This document shows, in pieces, positions 53,290-60,240 of a stretch of DNA of 64,000 nt. Within the stretch, counting starts at the first letter, position 1. Each line of letters begins with the position of its first letter. The notes beneath the pieces are model-generated. The model was given only the letters and a program-made list of their open reading frames with translations. It did not search any database and had not been told where the DNA came from. A program made the position numbers and the translations under genes. Source of the DNA: G963669295 sp963669295 (GTDB taxonomy: Bacteria; Bacteroidota; Bacteroidia; Flavobacteriales_D; CALLUQ01); assembly GCA_963669295.1 (NCBI GenBank), contig OY769938.1, forward strand, positions 1,488,001 to 1,552,000. Reading direction: 5' to 3'.

Positions 53290-54914
53290 CGTTTGATCCA
53301 GGTTTTAGCCCCTTTTCCTGCTACTTCAAGCAGGTAATTTCCAACAGGCAACGCACTCACATCAATAGTGGCTTGTGCTGCAGTAAATTGCACTTGTTGT
53401 TCCAACACGCGCTTTCCTAATTCATCGTACACCACAACCAATGCTCGCTCGCTAAGCGGCCCTTGAATGTACAGCACATCACTGGTTGGATTGGGGTACA
53501 ATGTTACAGCATTGTTGCTCATCATTTCATCCACACCAATCACTACATTCAAAAATACCGGAACAGTGAAGGATGCTTGCCCGGGAATGTTGGTATTGAA
53601 AGTAAGGTCGGTACTTACCGTGTTGTTATTGTTTACAGTAGCGGTAACTTCAATGGTGGCAGCTTCGCCTGGAGCAATGGTTTGATCTACACCCGTGCCA
53701 TTACTAAAACTCAATGTAGGGTCGCCCAACATCAGGTTGGTGATGTTGATGGGTTGGTTGCCATCGTTTACCATAATATAATAGTAGGTTACGGTAGCTG
53801 GTGGAGCCACATAGCCAAAGTCAATGGCTGCTCCGTATGTTGCCAATGAATAGTTATCTGGTGCTACTGAATTGCTGGCCAACACGGTAATGCGATCAAT
53901 CAACTGGGGGTAGTCGATGAACGGATTGCGGTTGTTCTGTACATTGTAAACCCCGTTGTTTCTATTGGTATCAATAGCCGTAGGTGGAAAATCGTTGTGC
54001 CACTGACGCAGCAATGTTTCTTGTGGTGCAAAGAAACTGGTATAGTCTTGATAACGCGACACGAAGTACATCATAGCACGAGCGGCCTGCCCTTTTTGTG
54101 CATCGCGGGGTTCAAATACTCCCCCTCCTCGTTGCGATCCCCCTTGCTGCCAATCGGGTACGCCTGTTACCACACCAAAGGGAAGGTTGCCCCGAATAGA
54201 GTTGGCATTCTGTTCTGTAATAAACAGGTGGTGAATGTCTGACTTCTCCGGATCTACCGAGCCGAAAAAGCCTTGCGGAAAAGTATGCTCGGTATTTACT
54301 CCCTGGTTTTGTGCATCTTGTCGATCTGCATAACCACTCACTACAAAACCGGTGTATGCTCCTTCCAATTCATTTTGAGCAGCACCCTGTCCATTTACAA
54401 ATTTATTGTCGAGCACCATGTACATTTGGTCGCGCGCACCATTGTAGCCAAGGTTATTATAGCCTTGTGCCAATATGGTTTTCAAGGTGTCTTTTAATGC
54501 TTGCTCTTCTTTATTTTCAGTGCCGTTGTAATAGGGTTTCGAGTACTTCCCCTGCCCTACCAGGTCAACCGCCAAATGGCCGCGTTCGTTGGTAGTAAAA
54601 AACACTACTTCGGAGTTGTGATAAATGTTGTGTTTTGGTGCAAACCTGATCCATATATTGTGCTGCCCCGAGGCAGGTATGGTGAATGCAGTATTGGCTA
54701 CTGAAAAAGCAGGTGTACCATAAATGTTAAAAAAGTGCACATCGGTAACATCAACAGGAGTGGGATACGGATTACTCAACTGCACCTGCAAACTATCGGG
54801 TGAAGTTTCGTACACATCACCAAAATCCAGTTGGCTCAAATTGGCTGTAATTGTTTGCGCGTAAATCCCTTGAAAACCAAGGAAAGCAAAAAGAAGTGCA
54901 GTAATTTTTTTCAT
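53286..54914 (-). CDS. Secreted endonuclease I with T9SS sorting domain
   Basis: The 542-residue protein has a signal peptide (ITALLFAFLGFQGIYAQ), an Ig-like DUF1573/choice-of-anchor type domain (about 20-125), and an endonuclease I domain (about 130-360) with TEHTFPQGFF and KSDIHHLFITEQNANSIRGNLPFG, the beta-beta-alpha-metal site. A second Ig-like module and a T9SS domain (about 470-542, TLYPNPTSDVLYIQG, GNYLLEVAGKGAKTWIKR) follow. It should degrade extracellular DNA or RNA for nutrient scavenging or biofilm turnover. The ATG at 54914 is preferred because it starts the signal peptide. Confidence 0.9.
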   Translation of the reverse strand: MKKITALLFAFLGFQGIYAQTITANLSQLDFGDVYETSPDSLQVQLSNPYPTPVDVTDVHFFNIYGTPAFSVANTAFTIPASGQHNIWIRFAPKHNIYHNSEVVFFTTNERGHLAVDLVGQGKYSKPYYNGTENKEEQALKDTLKTILAQGYNNLGYNGARDQMYMVLDNKFVNGQGAAQNELEGAYTGFVVSGYADRQDAQNQGVNTEHTFPQGFFGSVDPEKSDIHHLFITEQNANSIRGNLPFGVVTGVPDWQQGGSQRGGGVFEPRDAQKGQAARAMMYFVSRYQDYTSFFAPQETLLRQWHNDFPPTAIDTNRNNGVYNVQNNRNPFIDYPQLIDRITVLASNSVAPDNYSLATYGAAIDFGYVAPPATVTYYYIMVNDGNQPINITNLMLGDPTLSFSNGTGVDQTIAPGEAATIEVTATVNNNNTVSTDLTFNTNIPGQASFTVPVFLNVVIGVDEMMSNNAVTLYPNPTSDVLYIQGPLSERALVVVYDELGKRVLEQQVQFTAAQATIDVSALPVGNYLLEVAGKGAKTWIKR

Positions 54915-54968
54915 AGTAAACCAGCAAAGATGCAAGTTACGAAATTCGTAAATACCTATCTTTATTTC

Positions 54969-55700
54969 ATGCTTTTTCGATGCACAGCTTTTTTAGCAAT
55001 TGGTTTGGTGGCCTGTCAAACTACTTCCAGCCCCAACAACAATGCTACCAGTGATGATATAGCAGTAGAAATTGCTGACACACTGCCTGAATCTCCCACA
55101 ACTGCTCTCCCCCATTATGGCTTTGGGGGGTATTATGTGCTCGATTACAAGTACAACACCCAGGGGTTTAGTGCCAACGATTTTAGTATGTTGCTCGAGT
55201 TAACTGTTGCTGATCCATTGGATACTTTAGCCCTTAAACGGATGATGCAAATGTGGAAAAGCAAGAAGGTAGTGGGCTTGTACCAGCAAGGGTTTGACGA
55301 TAATTTGTTTGACATGGAAGGCCCCGGCCCGGGAGGTGTTGAATGGAATGCCGATGCCGATTTATTTTGTGTGCTTACCACCCCTCTCGACAGTGTCGTC
55401 ATCAAATCGGTTGACATACAACTGAACGGGAAGAATCAACGTGTATTGGATGTTCTACCTACCATTCAATCGTTGGATGATGGTACTGCCATTTCTTTCA
55501 CCATTCCTGCCCCGCAATGGGAAGCCAACCTGGAAGACATTCGCACCATTCATCATGCATTGTATACAGCAGATGAGTTGAACAGCGACACCATCATGTT
55601 GGCATGGGGTTATTACACCTATGTAGTGCTAACCGTTAACAAAACCAATGGTACGCAGGAAGAACATCGCGGGTTGTTCGCGATTGCTTATGGGGAGTAA
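54969..55700 (+). CDS. Putative lipoprotein of unknown function
   Basis: The 243-residue product begins MLFRCTAFLAIGLVACQTTSS, a lipoprotein signal with Cys16. Low-complexity Asn/Thr residues follow, then a domain with HYGFGGYYVLDYKYN and GPGPGGVEWNADADLF that I cannot assign. The frame is open further upstream to 54831, but that would overlap the divergent endonuclease gene and lose the signal. TATCTTTA at 54957-54964 sits 4 nt before the ATG. It ends 1 bp before the convergent cold-shock gene. Confidence 0.65.
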   Translation: MLFRCTAFLAIGLVACQTTSSPNNNATSDDIAVEIADTLPESPTTALPHYGFGGYYVLDYKYNTQGFSANDFSMLLELTVADPLDTLALKRMMQMWKSKKVVGLYQQGFDDNLFDMEGPGPGGVEWNADADLFCVLTTPLDSVVIKSVDIQLNGKNQRVLDVLPTIQSLDDGTAISFTIPAPQWEANLEDIRTIHHALYTADELNSDTIMLAWGYYTYVVLTVNKTNGTQEEHRGLFAIAYGE

Positions 55701-55892
55701 TTATACCTTTTTAACTTGTTTTGCCATAGGACCCTTGGCGGCTTGTTCAATTTCAAATTCTACCCGATCGTTGTCTTCAATAGCATCAACCAGTCCGCTG
55801 GCGCGCACATAAATCTCTTCTCCGGTTTCATCTACCTTGATGAAGCCAAATTTGTTCTTCTTGTTGTAAAATTTTACTGTTCCAGTAGCCAT
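55701..55892 (-). CDS. Cold-shock-domain protein
   Basis: The 63-residue protein is a single OB-fold cold-shock domain: MATGTVKFYNKKNKFGFIK starts with the canonical strand 1, and VRASGLVDAIEDNDRVEFEIEQAAKGPMAKQVKKV completes it. The RNA-binding motifs deviate: RNP1 is NKFGFI rather than KGFGFI, and RNP2 is IYVRAS rather than VFVHFS, so the usual stacking histidine is an arginine. It probably binds RNA or single-stranded DNA. An ATG three codons upstream (55901) is a possible start. TATATTTG lies upstream at 55916-55923. Confidence 0.88.
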   Translation of the reverse strand: MATGTVKFYNKKNKFGFIKVDETGEEIYVRASGLVDAIEDNDRVEFEIEQAAKGPMAKQVKKV

Positions 55893-55915
55893 GTAACTCA
55901 TCTATGGTCTTCTAA

Positions 55916-55923
55916 CAAATATA
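55916..55923 (-). promoter_or_regulatory. -7 box for the cold-shock gene
   Basis: TATATTTG on the minus strand lies 23 nt before the start codon at 55892. It indicates that the gene is transcribed separately from the aromatic operon upstream. Confidence 0.45.
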
Positions 55924-55947
55924 ACAGAATAATTTCTAAAACTATCG

Positions 55948-57048
55948 CTATTTCACGGTAGTTTCGTTCATCACAGTGGTTTGTCGGCGAATGGATTCTT
56001 TATGAATTAGTTGTAGTAACTTTTTCATGAAATCATCGGTTAACCCCATGGCTTCGCCCATGTTAATGCGCTTTTTCATCAGTTCATCCCAACGATTTAC
56101 CTGTAAAATAGTAACGTTATTTTCGCGCTTGTACTGCCCTATTTGTTCGGCAATGTCCATGCGCGACGACAGTTTTTCAATGATCTCTTCATCCAACTGG
56201 TCGATGGTGCTTCTAAGTTCTTCCAGCTGGTTTTTAAACTCTACTGTACCAGCACTGGCTTCCCGTATGGTCAACTCATTTAAGATGGTGCCCAACCGGG
56301 CAGGGGTTACTTGTTGTTCGGCATCGCTTAGTGCTACCTTGGGTTGTATGTGGCTTTCCAGCATAAGGCCGGCCATGTCGAGGTCCAATGCTTTTTGCGA
56401 TACCATGGCCAACAATTCGCGTACTCCGGCAATGTGACTGGGGTCGCAAATGATGTCGAGCTCGGGGCACAACCTTTTCAGTTCAATGGGAATTTCCCAC
56501 ATGGGTGCATTGCGAAACGGTGTTTTCTCGTACGAGGAAAACCCACGGTGAATGGCTGCAATGCTTTTAATGCCTGCTCGATGAATGCGCTCAATGGCAC
56601 CAATCCACAATTGTAGGTCGGGGTTGATGGGGTTTTTTACCATAACAGGCATGTCTACACCTTTCAAAGCATCGGCAATGGCTTGCACCGAAAAAGGGTT
56701 TACTGTGGTGCGCGCGCCTATCCACAAGATGTCGATGCCGTGTTTCAGGCATTGTTCCACATGTTCGGCATTGGCCACTTCGGTAGCACAGGGAATGCCC
56801 GTTGCTTCCGATGCTTTCTTTAGCCATGCTAACCCCGGTGCTCCAACTCCTTCAAATGAGTTGGGTCGTGTTCGAGGCTTCCATATGCCTGCTCGCAATA
56901 CATTTACTTTTCCCAGTGTTGCCAGTTCTTTTGCCGTAGCCATCATTTGCTCCTCGCTTTCGGCACTGCACGGCCCGCTCACAATGATGGGTTTTTTGCT
57001 GCTGGGTAACCATTGGTTGATGGGATTTATATCGATGTTCAGTTTCAT
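55948..57048 (-). CDS. Bifunctional DAHP synthase/chorismate mutase (type II)
   Basis: The 366-residue protein fuses a KDPS/AroG-like DAHP synthase (about 1-265), the entry enzyme of the shikimate pathway, to an AroQ chorismate mutase (about 270-360), the branch to Phe and Tyr. Diagnostic segments are PIIVSGPCSAESEEQM, VLRAGIWKPRTRPNSFEGVG, ICDPSHIAGVRELL and, for the mutase, LEELRSTIDQLDEEIIEKLSSRMDIAEQIGQYK. The fusion is usual in Bacteroidota. It overlaps tyrA by 4 bp and is the last gene of the attenuated operon. Confidence 0.94.
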   Translation of the reverse strand: MKLNIDINPINQWLPSSKKPIIVSGPCSAESEEQMMATAKELATLGKVNVLRAGIWKPRTRPNSFEGVGAPGLAWLKKASEATGIPCATEVANAEHVEQCLKHGIDILWIGARTTVNPFSVQAIADALKGVDMPVMVKNPINPDLQLWIGAIERIHRAGIKSIAAIHRGFSSYEKTPFRNAPMWEIPIELKRLCPELDIICDPSHIAGVRELLAMVSQKALDLDMAGLMLESHIQPKVALSDAEQQVTPARLGTILNELTIREASAGTVEFKNQLEELRSTIDQLDEEIIEKLSSRMDIAEQIGQYKRENNVTILQVNRWDELMKKRINMGEAMGLTDDFMKKLLQLIHKESIRRQTTVMNETTVK

Positions 57049-57935
57049 GCTACTCTAGTTTCAAGGTTAAAATTATTGCTTTTCAATTGAATACCGTCTA
57101 ATATTCTTCGGATATCGTTAGCATCATTCATCAATGCCAACAAACGAGCTTTGTCGCCCATGCCAATGAGCTGCTTAAAACGCTGCAGTATTTCGATGTA
57201 TGCTTCCAATGCCTCTGAGAGGTGTTCGGCATTCTGTTCGAAGATGGGTGCCCACATGGTTGGTGCACTTTTTGCTAATCGTACCGTAGAGGCAAAACCA
57301 CTGCCCGCCATATCAAAAATGCGCTGCTCATTTTGTTCGATGTTCAGCACGGTAAGTCCTAATGTAAAGGAGGTGATGTGCGATAGGTGCGATACATAGG
57401 CGATGTGTAGGTCGTGTGCCGATGCCTCCATGTAACGGATGTGCATGCCCAGTTTTTCATAAAGTTGCTGCACTGTTTCTAATGCCTGTAGATGGCTTTC
57501 TTCTTTGTTGCAGATGATGGTGGTTTTGTTGTTAAACAACCCGCTTAATGCTGCTTCCGGCCCATTGTTTTCGGTGCCGGCTATGGGGTGCGAGGCAACA
57601 AAGTTGCCCCTTTTTTCGTGGTGCTTTACCCTTTCGCATATGCCTGCCTTGGTAGAGCCCATGTCTACCACCACTGTGTGTTTAGCAATGAGGCCCAACA
57701 CTACCGGAATGAGTTGCCTGGCGCGGTCTACTGGAATCGCTACCACCACCAAATCGGCTTTTTTTACGGCTTCTTCCATCGGCAATACCTGGTCTACCAG
57801 TCCCAACTGAAGGGCTTGTTGTGCGTGTTGCTCGTTGGCATCCACACCAATACATTCGGTAGCGAAACCTGTTTTCCTAAGGTCGATGGCCAGCGATCCA
57901 CCGATGAGTCCTACTCCTATTACTGTTACAATCAT
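57045..57935 (-). CDS. tyrA: Prephenate dehydrogenase
   Basis: TyrA oxidises prephenate to 4-hydroxyphenylpyruvate with NAD(P) in tyrosine synthesis. The 296-residue protein begins MIVTVIGVGLIGGSLAIDLRK, a classical GxGxxG Rossmann motif. VVDMGSTKAGICERVKHHEKRGNFVASHPIAGTENNGPEAA, with the catalytic His in SHP, and a helical C-terminal dimer domain follow. No ACT domain is present. It overlaps the aminotransferase and DAHP synthase genes by 4 bp each. Confidence 0.94.
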   Translation of the reverse strand: MIVTVIGVGLIGGSLAIDLRKTGFATECIGVDANEQHAQQALQLGLVDQVLPMEEAVKKADLVVVAIPVDRARQLIPVVLGLIAKHTVVVDMGSTKAGICERVKHHEKRGNFVASHPIAGTENNGPEAALSGLFNNKTTIICNKEESHLQALETVQQLYEKLGMHIRYMEASAHDLHIAYVSHLSHITSFTLGLTVLNIEQNEQRIFDMAGSGFASTVRLAKSAPTMWAPIFEQNAEHLSEALEAYIEILQRFKQLIGMGDKARLLALMNDANDIRRILDGIQLKSNNFNLETRVA

Positions 57936-59113
57936 GCTGTTATTTTTTGAGCGGCTACAAATGCCGCAATTCTATCAATGGCTTGTTTTAATGTGGCTAC
58001 GGAATTGCACAACGACACTCGTATGTATCGCTCGCCCTGGCTCCCAAAAATAAAGCCGGGGGTAATGAATACTTTGGCTTCGTACAGCAGTTGATCCATC
58101 CATTGCCCGGTATTGGTAATTGCTTCGGGTACTTTAGCCCAAACAAACATTCCTACCTGATGGTTCGAATAGGTGCACCCCAGTACGTCTAACAATTCCC
58201 AAACGTATTGCCGTCGCTCGCGGTAAATGGCATTTTGCGCTTGATGCCATTCATCGCCATTGTTTAATGCTTGTGTGGCTGCTCGCTGCAAGGGCAAAAA
58301 CATGCCTGAATCCATGTTACTTTTTACCGTTAAAATGGCATCCAGGTATTCAGAGCGACCGGCTACCCATCCTACCCTCCACCCCGCCATGTGGTGCGAC
58401 TTGCTCAAAGAGTTCAATTCAATAGCCACCTCTTCAGCAGCTGGTATTTGCAAGATGCTTTTAGGAGCATCGTTCAACACAAGGCTGTAGGGGTTGTCGT
58501 TGCAGATCAAAAACTGCTGCTCTTTTGCCAATGCTATCAACGCCTTGAAGGTGGTGTCGGATGCATCGGTGCCCGTAGGCATGTGTGGTGCATTGAGCCA
58601 CATGATTTTCACCTTCGAAAGATCGGATTGACGCAGTTGTTCTACATCCACCTGCCAGTTATTAGACGCCTCCAATGCATAGGTACGCACCTTTGCTCCT
58701 ACTAACTTTGCCACAGCAGCATAGGTGGGGTAGCCCGGGTTGGGCACCAACACCTCATCGCCAGGGTTCAAGAATGCCATAGCAATATGCATGATGCCTT
58801 CTTTCGATCCCATCAATGGCAGTACTTCATTGGTTGGGTTCAGCGCAACACCGTATCTTTTTTGATACCAGCCGCTGATGGCACCGCGCAGTTCTTCAGT
58901 ACCTCGATAACTTTGATAACCATGGTTACTGGCATCAATGGCCGACTCAATTAAGGTGAATACTGTGTTTTGCGATGGCGCCAAATCGGGGTTCCCAATG
59001 CCCAGGTTGAGCACCTCTTCCCCTTGCTGCTGCATCGCTCTAATTTCTTGCAGTCGGGTAGAAAAGTAGTACTCCTTTACCCCCTCCAATCGTTGTGCTT
59101 TGTTAATGATCAT
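57932..59113 (-). CDS. Aromatic/aspartate-type PLP aminotransferase
   Basis: The 393-residue enzyme is a class I aminotransferase. The PLP-binding lysine lies in ELNSLSKSHHMAGWRVGW, with LNLGIGNPDLAPS, PGYPTYAAVAKLVGAKV and IMWLNAPHMPTG as supporting motifs. In this operon it most likely transaminates phenylpyruvate and 4-hydroxyphenylpyruvate, completing Phe and Tyr synthesis. Related Bacteroidota enzymes are sometimes labelled as LL-diaminopimelate or aspartate aminotransferases, so the specificity is inferred from context. It lies 10 bp after pheA and overlaps tyrA by 4 bp. Confidence 0.9.
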   Translation of the reverse strand: MIINKAQRLEGVKEYYFSTRLQEIRAMQQQGEEVLNLGIGNPDLAPSQNTVFTLIESAIDASNHGYQSYRGTEELRGAISGWYQKRYGVALNPTNEVLPLMGSKEGIMHIAMAFLNPGDEVLVPNPGYPTYAAVAKLVGAKVRTYALEASNNWQVDVEQLRQSDLSKVKIMWLNAPHMPTGTDASDTTFKALIALAKEQQFLICNDNPYSLVLNDAPKSILQIPAAEEVAIELNSLSKSHHMAGWRVGWVAGRSEYLDAILTVKSNMDSGMFLPLQRAATQALNNGDEWHQAQNAIYRERRQYVWELLDVLGCTYSNHQVGMFVWAKVPEAITNTGQWMDQLLYEAKVFITPGFIFGSQGERYIRVSLCNSVATLKQAIDRIAAFVAAQKITA

Positions 59114-59123
59114 GGCCTTTTTT

Positions 59124-59975
59124 TTATCCTGTTATTTCCAACACTCCTTTGGGGTATTCTCCCAATACCGCAAGCGTGGAAACACTGTTCAATACTTGTT
59201 TAATGGCTTGTTCGTAATCGCGGTAATCTCCCCATTCTATATCTACGTGAAAAGAATATTCGTAGGGTTTTCCTACAATGGGTACCGACTGTATTTTAGT
59301 AAGGTTGATGTGAAACGCTTCAAAAATGTTGAGCACTTCTGCCAATGCTCCTACACTATGGCCCAGCTCAAAACACAGCGAAGCCTTGTTGCATGTTTCT
59401 TTGCCATTGGCCAATCCCGGAAATTTGCTATTGACATTCAATACCAAAAAACGGGTATAGTTTTGCTTGTTGGTTTCTATGCTTTTGGCCAGCACATTCA
59501 ATTGATATCGCTCCGCTGCCGCCATTCCAGCAATTACTGCTGTGTTGGGCATTTGCTCTTCCATCAGTTTTTTTGCTGCCCCTGCTGTATCTTCATGTTC
59601 TACCGCTTTGACCTTCAACTCATTCAAAAAATCGCTGCATTGCAATATGGCCATGGGGTGCGAAAGCACTTGTTCAATGTCTTCTAACTCCACTCCCGGC
59701 AGGGCCATCAAATTCATGCGTATGGGGAGGTATACCTCTCCACAAATTTTTAAGTGATACTCTTTGAGCAATGCATAGTTGGGCAATATGCTTCCTGCAA
59801 TGGTGTTTTCAATGGCCATCAATGCCATGGTGGCTTCCCCGCTTTTTAACGCTTCGCACAATGCGCGAAATGTGCTGCATTCTACTACCGGTACTTGTTG
59901 GCCAAAGTAGTTCCGTGCTGCCTCATGATGAAACGATGCCTGTACACCTTGTATGGCTACTTTTTGTTGGTTCAT
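59124..59975 (-). CDS. pheA: Prephenate dehydratase
   Basis: This enzyme converts prephenate to phenylpyruvate. The 283-residue protein has the PDT domain (about 1-185), with VAIQGVQASFHHEAARNYFG, MALMAIENTIAGSILPNYALL and the TRF motif in YTRFLVL. A C-terminal ACT domain (about 195-275, SVGALAEVLNIFEAFHINLTKIQSVP) is present and is expected to give phenylalanine feedback. It is the first structural gene after the leader peptide and attenuator, whose hairpin ends only 9 nt from its start codon. Confidence 0.95.
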   Translation of the reverse strand: MNQQKVAIQGVQASFHHEAARNYFGQQVPVVECSTFRALCEALKSGEATMALMAIENTIAGSILPNYALLKEYHLKICGEVYLPIRMNLMALPGVELEDIEQVLSHPMAILQCSDFLNELKVKAVEHEDTAGAAKKLMEEQMPNTAVIAGMAAAERYQLNVLAKSIETNKQNYTRFLVLNVNSKFPGLANGKETCNKASLCFELGHSVGALAEVLNIFEAFHINLTKIQSVPIVGKPYEYSFHVDIEWGDYRDYEQAIKQVLNSVSTLAVLGEYPKGVLEITG

Positions 59976-59983
59976 TTTAGTGC

Positions 59984-60014
59984 AAAAAAAAAGCCTCGAA
60001 TGTTATTCGAGACT
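59984..60014 (-). terminator. Attenuator terminator of the aromatic operon
   Basis: On the minus strand AGTCTCGAAT (60014-60005), a 3-nt loop and ATTCGAGGCT (60001-59992) form a 10-bp stem with one G-T pair, followed by nine T residues. It lies between the leader ORF and pheA, so termination here would prevent expression of all four enzymes. Confidence 0.8.
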
Positions 60015-60051
60015 TTCAGTTTATATTGTATGTACTACAAAATACCCCTCT

Positions 60052-60114
60052 TCAGCCCCGATGATCGAGTCCGTAATAAAAATACCAGAAGAAGAATGTT
60101 TTGTTTGTCTTCAT
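60052..60114 (-). CDS. Aromatic-rich leader peptide (attenuation control)
   Basis: A 20-codon ORF begins 18 nt downstream of a -7 box and reads MKTNKT, then Phe-Phe-Phe-Trp-Tyr-Phe-Tyr-Tyr, then GLDHRG and a TGA stop. Eight consecutive aromatic codons in a short ORF directly upstream of Phe/Tyr biosynthesis genes are diagnostic of a leader peptide. Its segment TTATTACGGACT (60079-60068) can pair with AGTCTCGAATAA (60014-60003), the 5' arm of the terminator, through 10 base pairs with a 2-nt mismatch. Ribosome stalling at the Phe, Trp or Tyr codons would leave that segment free and block the terminator. The ORF lies in frame at the end of a spurious 199-codon frame. Confidence 0.85.
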   Translation of the reverse strand: MKTNKTFFFWYFYYGLDHRG

Positions 60115-60131
60115 TGTTTTTGAATTGTTCG

Positions 60132-60163
60132 CAAATATAATTGCTCTTTTTTTACTTAACCAA
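60132..60163 (-). promoter_or_regulatory. Promoter of the aromatic amino acid operon
   Basis: On the minus strand, TTG (60163-60161), a 21-nt spacer and TATATTTG (60139-60132) match the consensus. Transcription would begin near 60125, about 10 nt before the leader ORF. Confidence 0.6.
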
Positions 60164-60224
60164 ATTTTGTTCCACTTTATTGCCCTACGCCTTGCTAAAT
60201 CAATACTAGCAATTTTATTTCTTC

Positions 60225-60232
60225 TATCTTTA
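60225..60232 (+). promoter_or_regulatory. Candidate -7 box close to the start of the TPR membrane protein
   Basis: TATCTTTA (one mismatch to TAnnTTTG) ends 8 nt before the ATG at 60241, which predicts a very short or absent 5' leader. Confidence 0.35.
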
Positions 60233-60240
60233 AAGCCACC

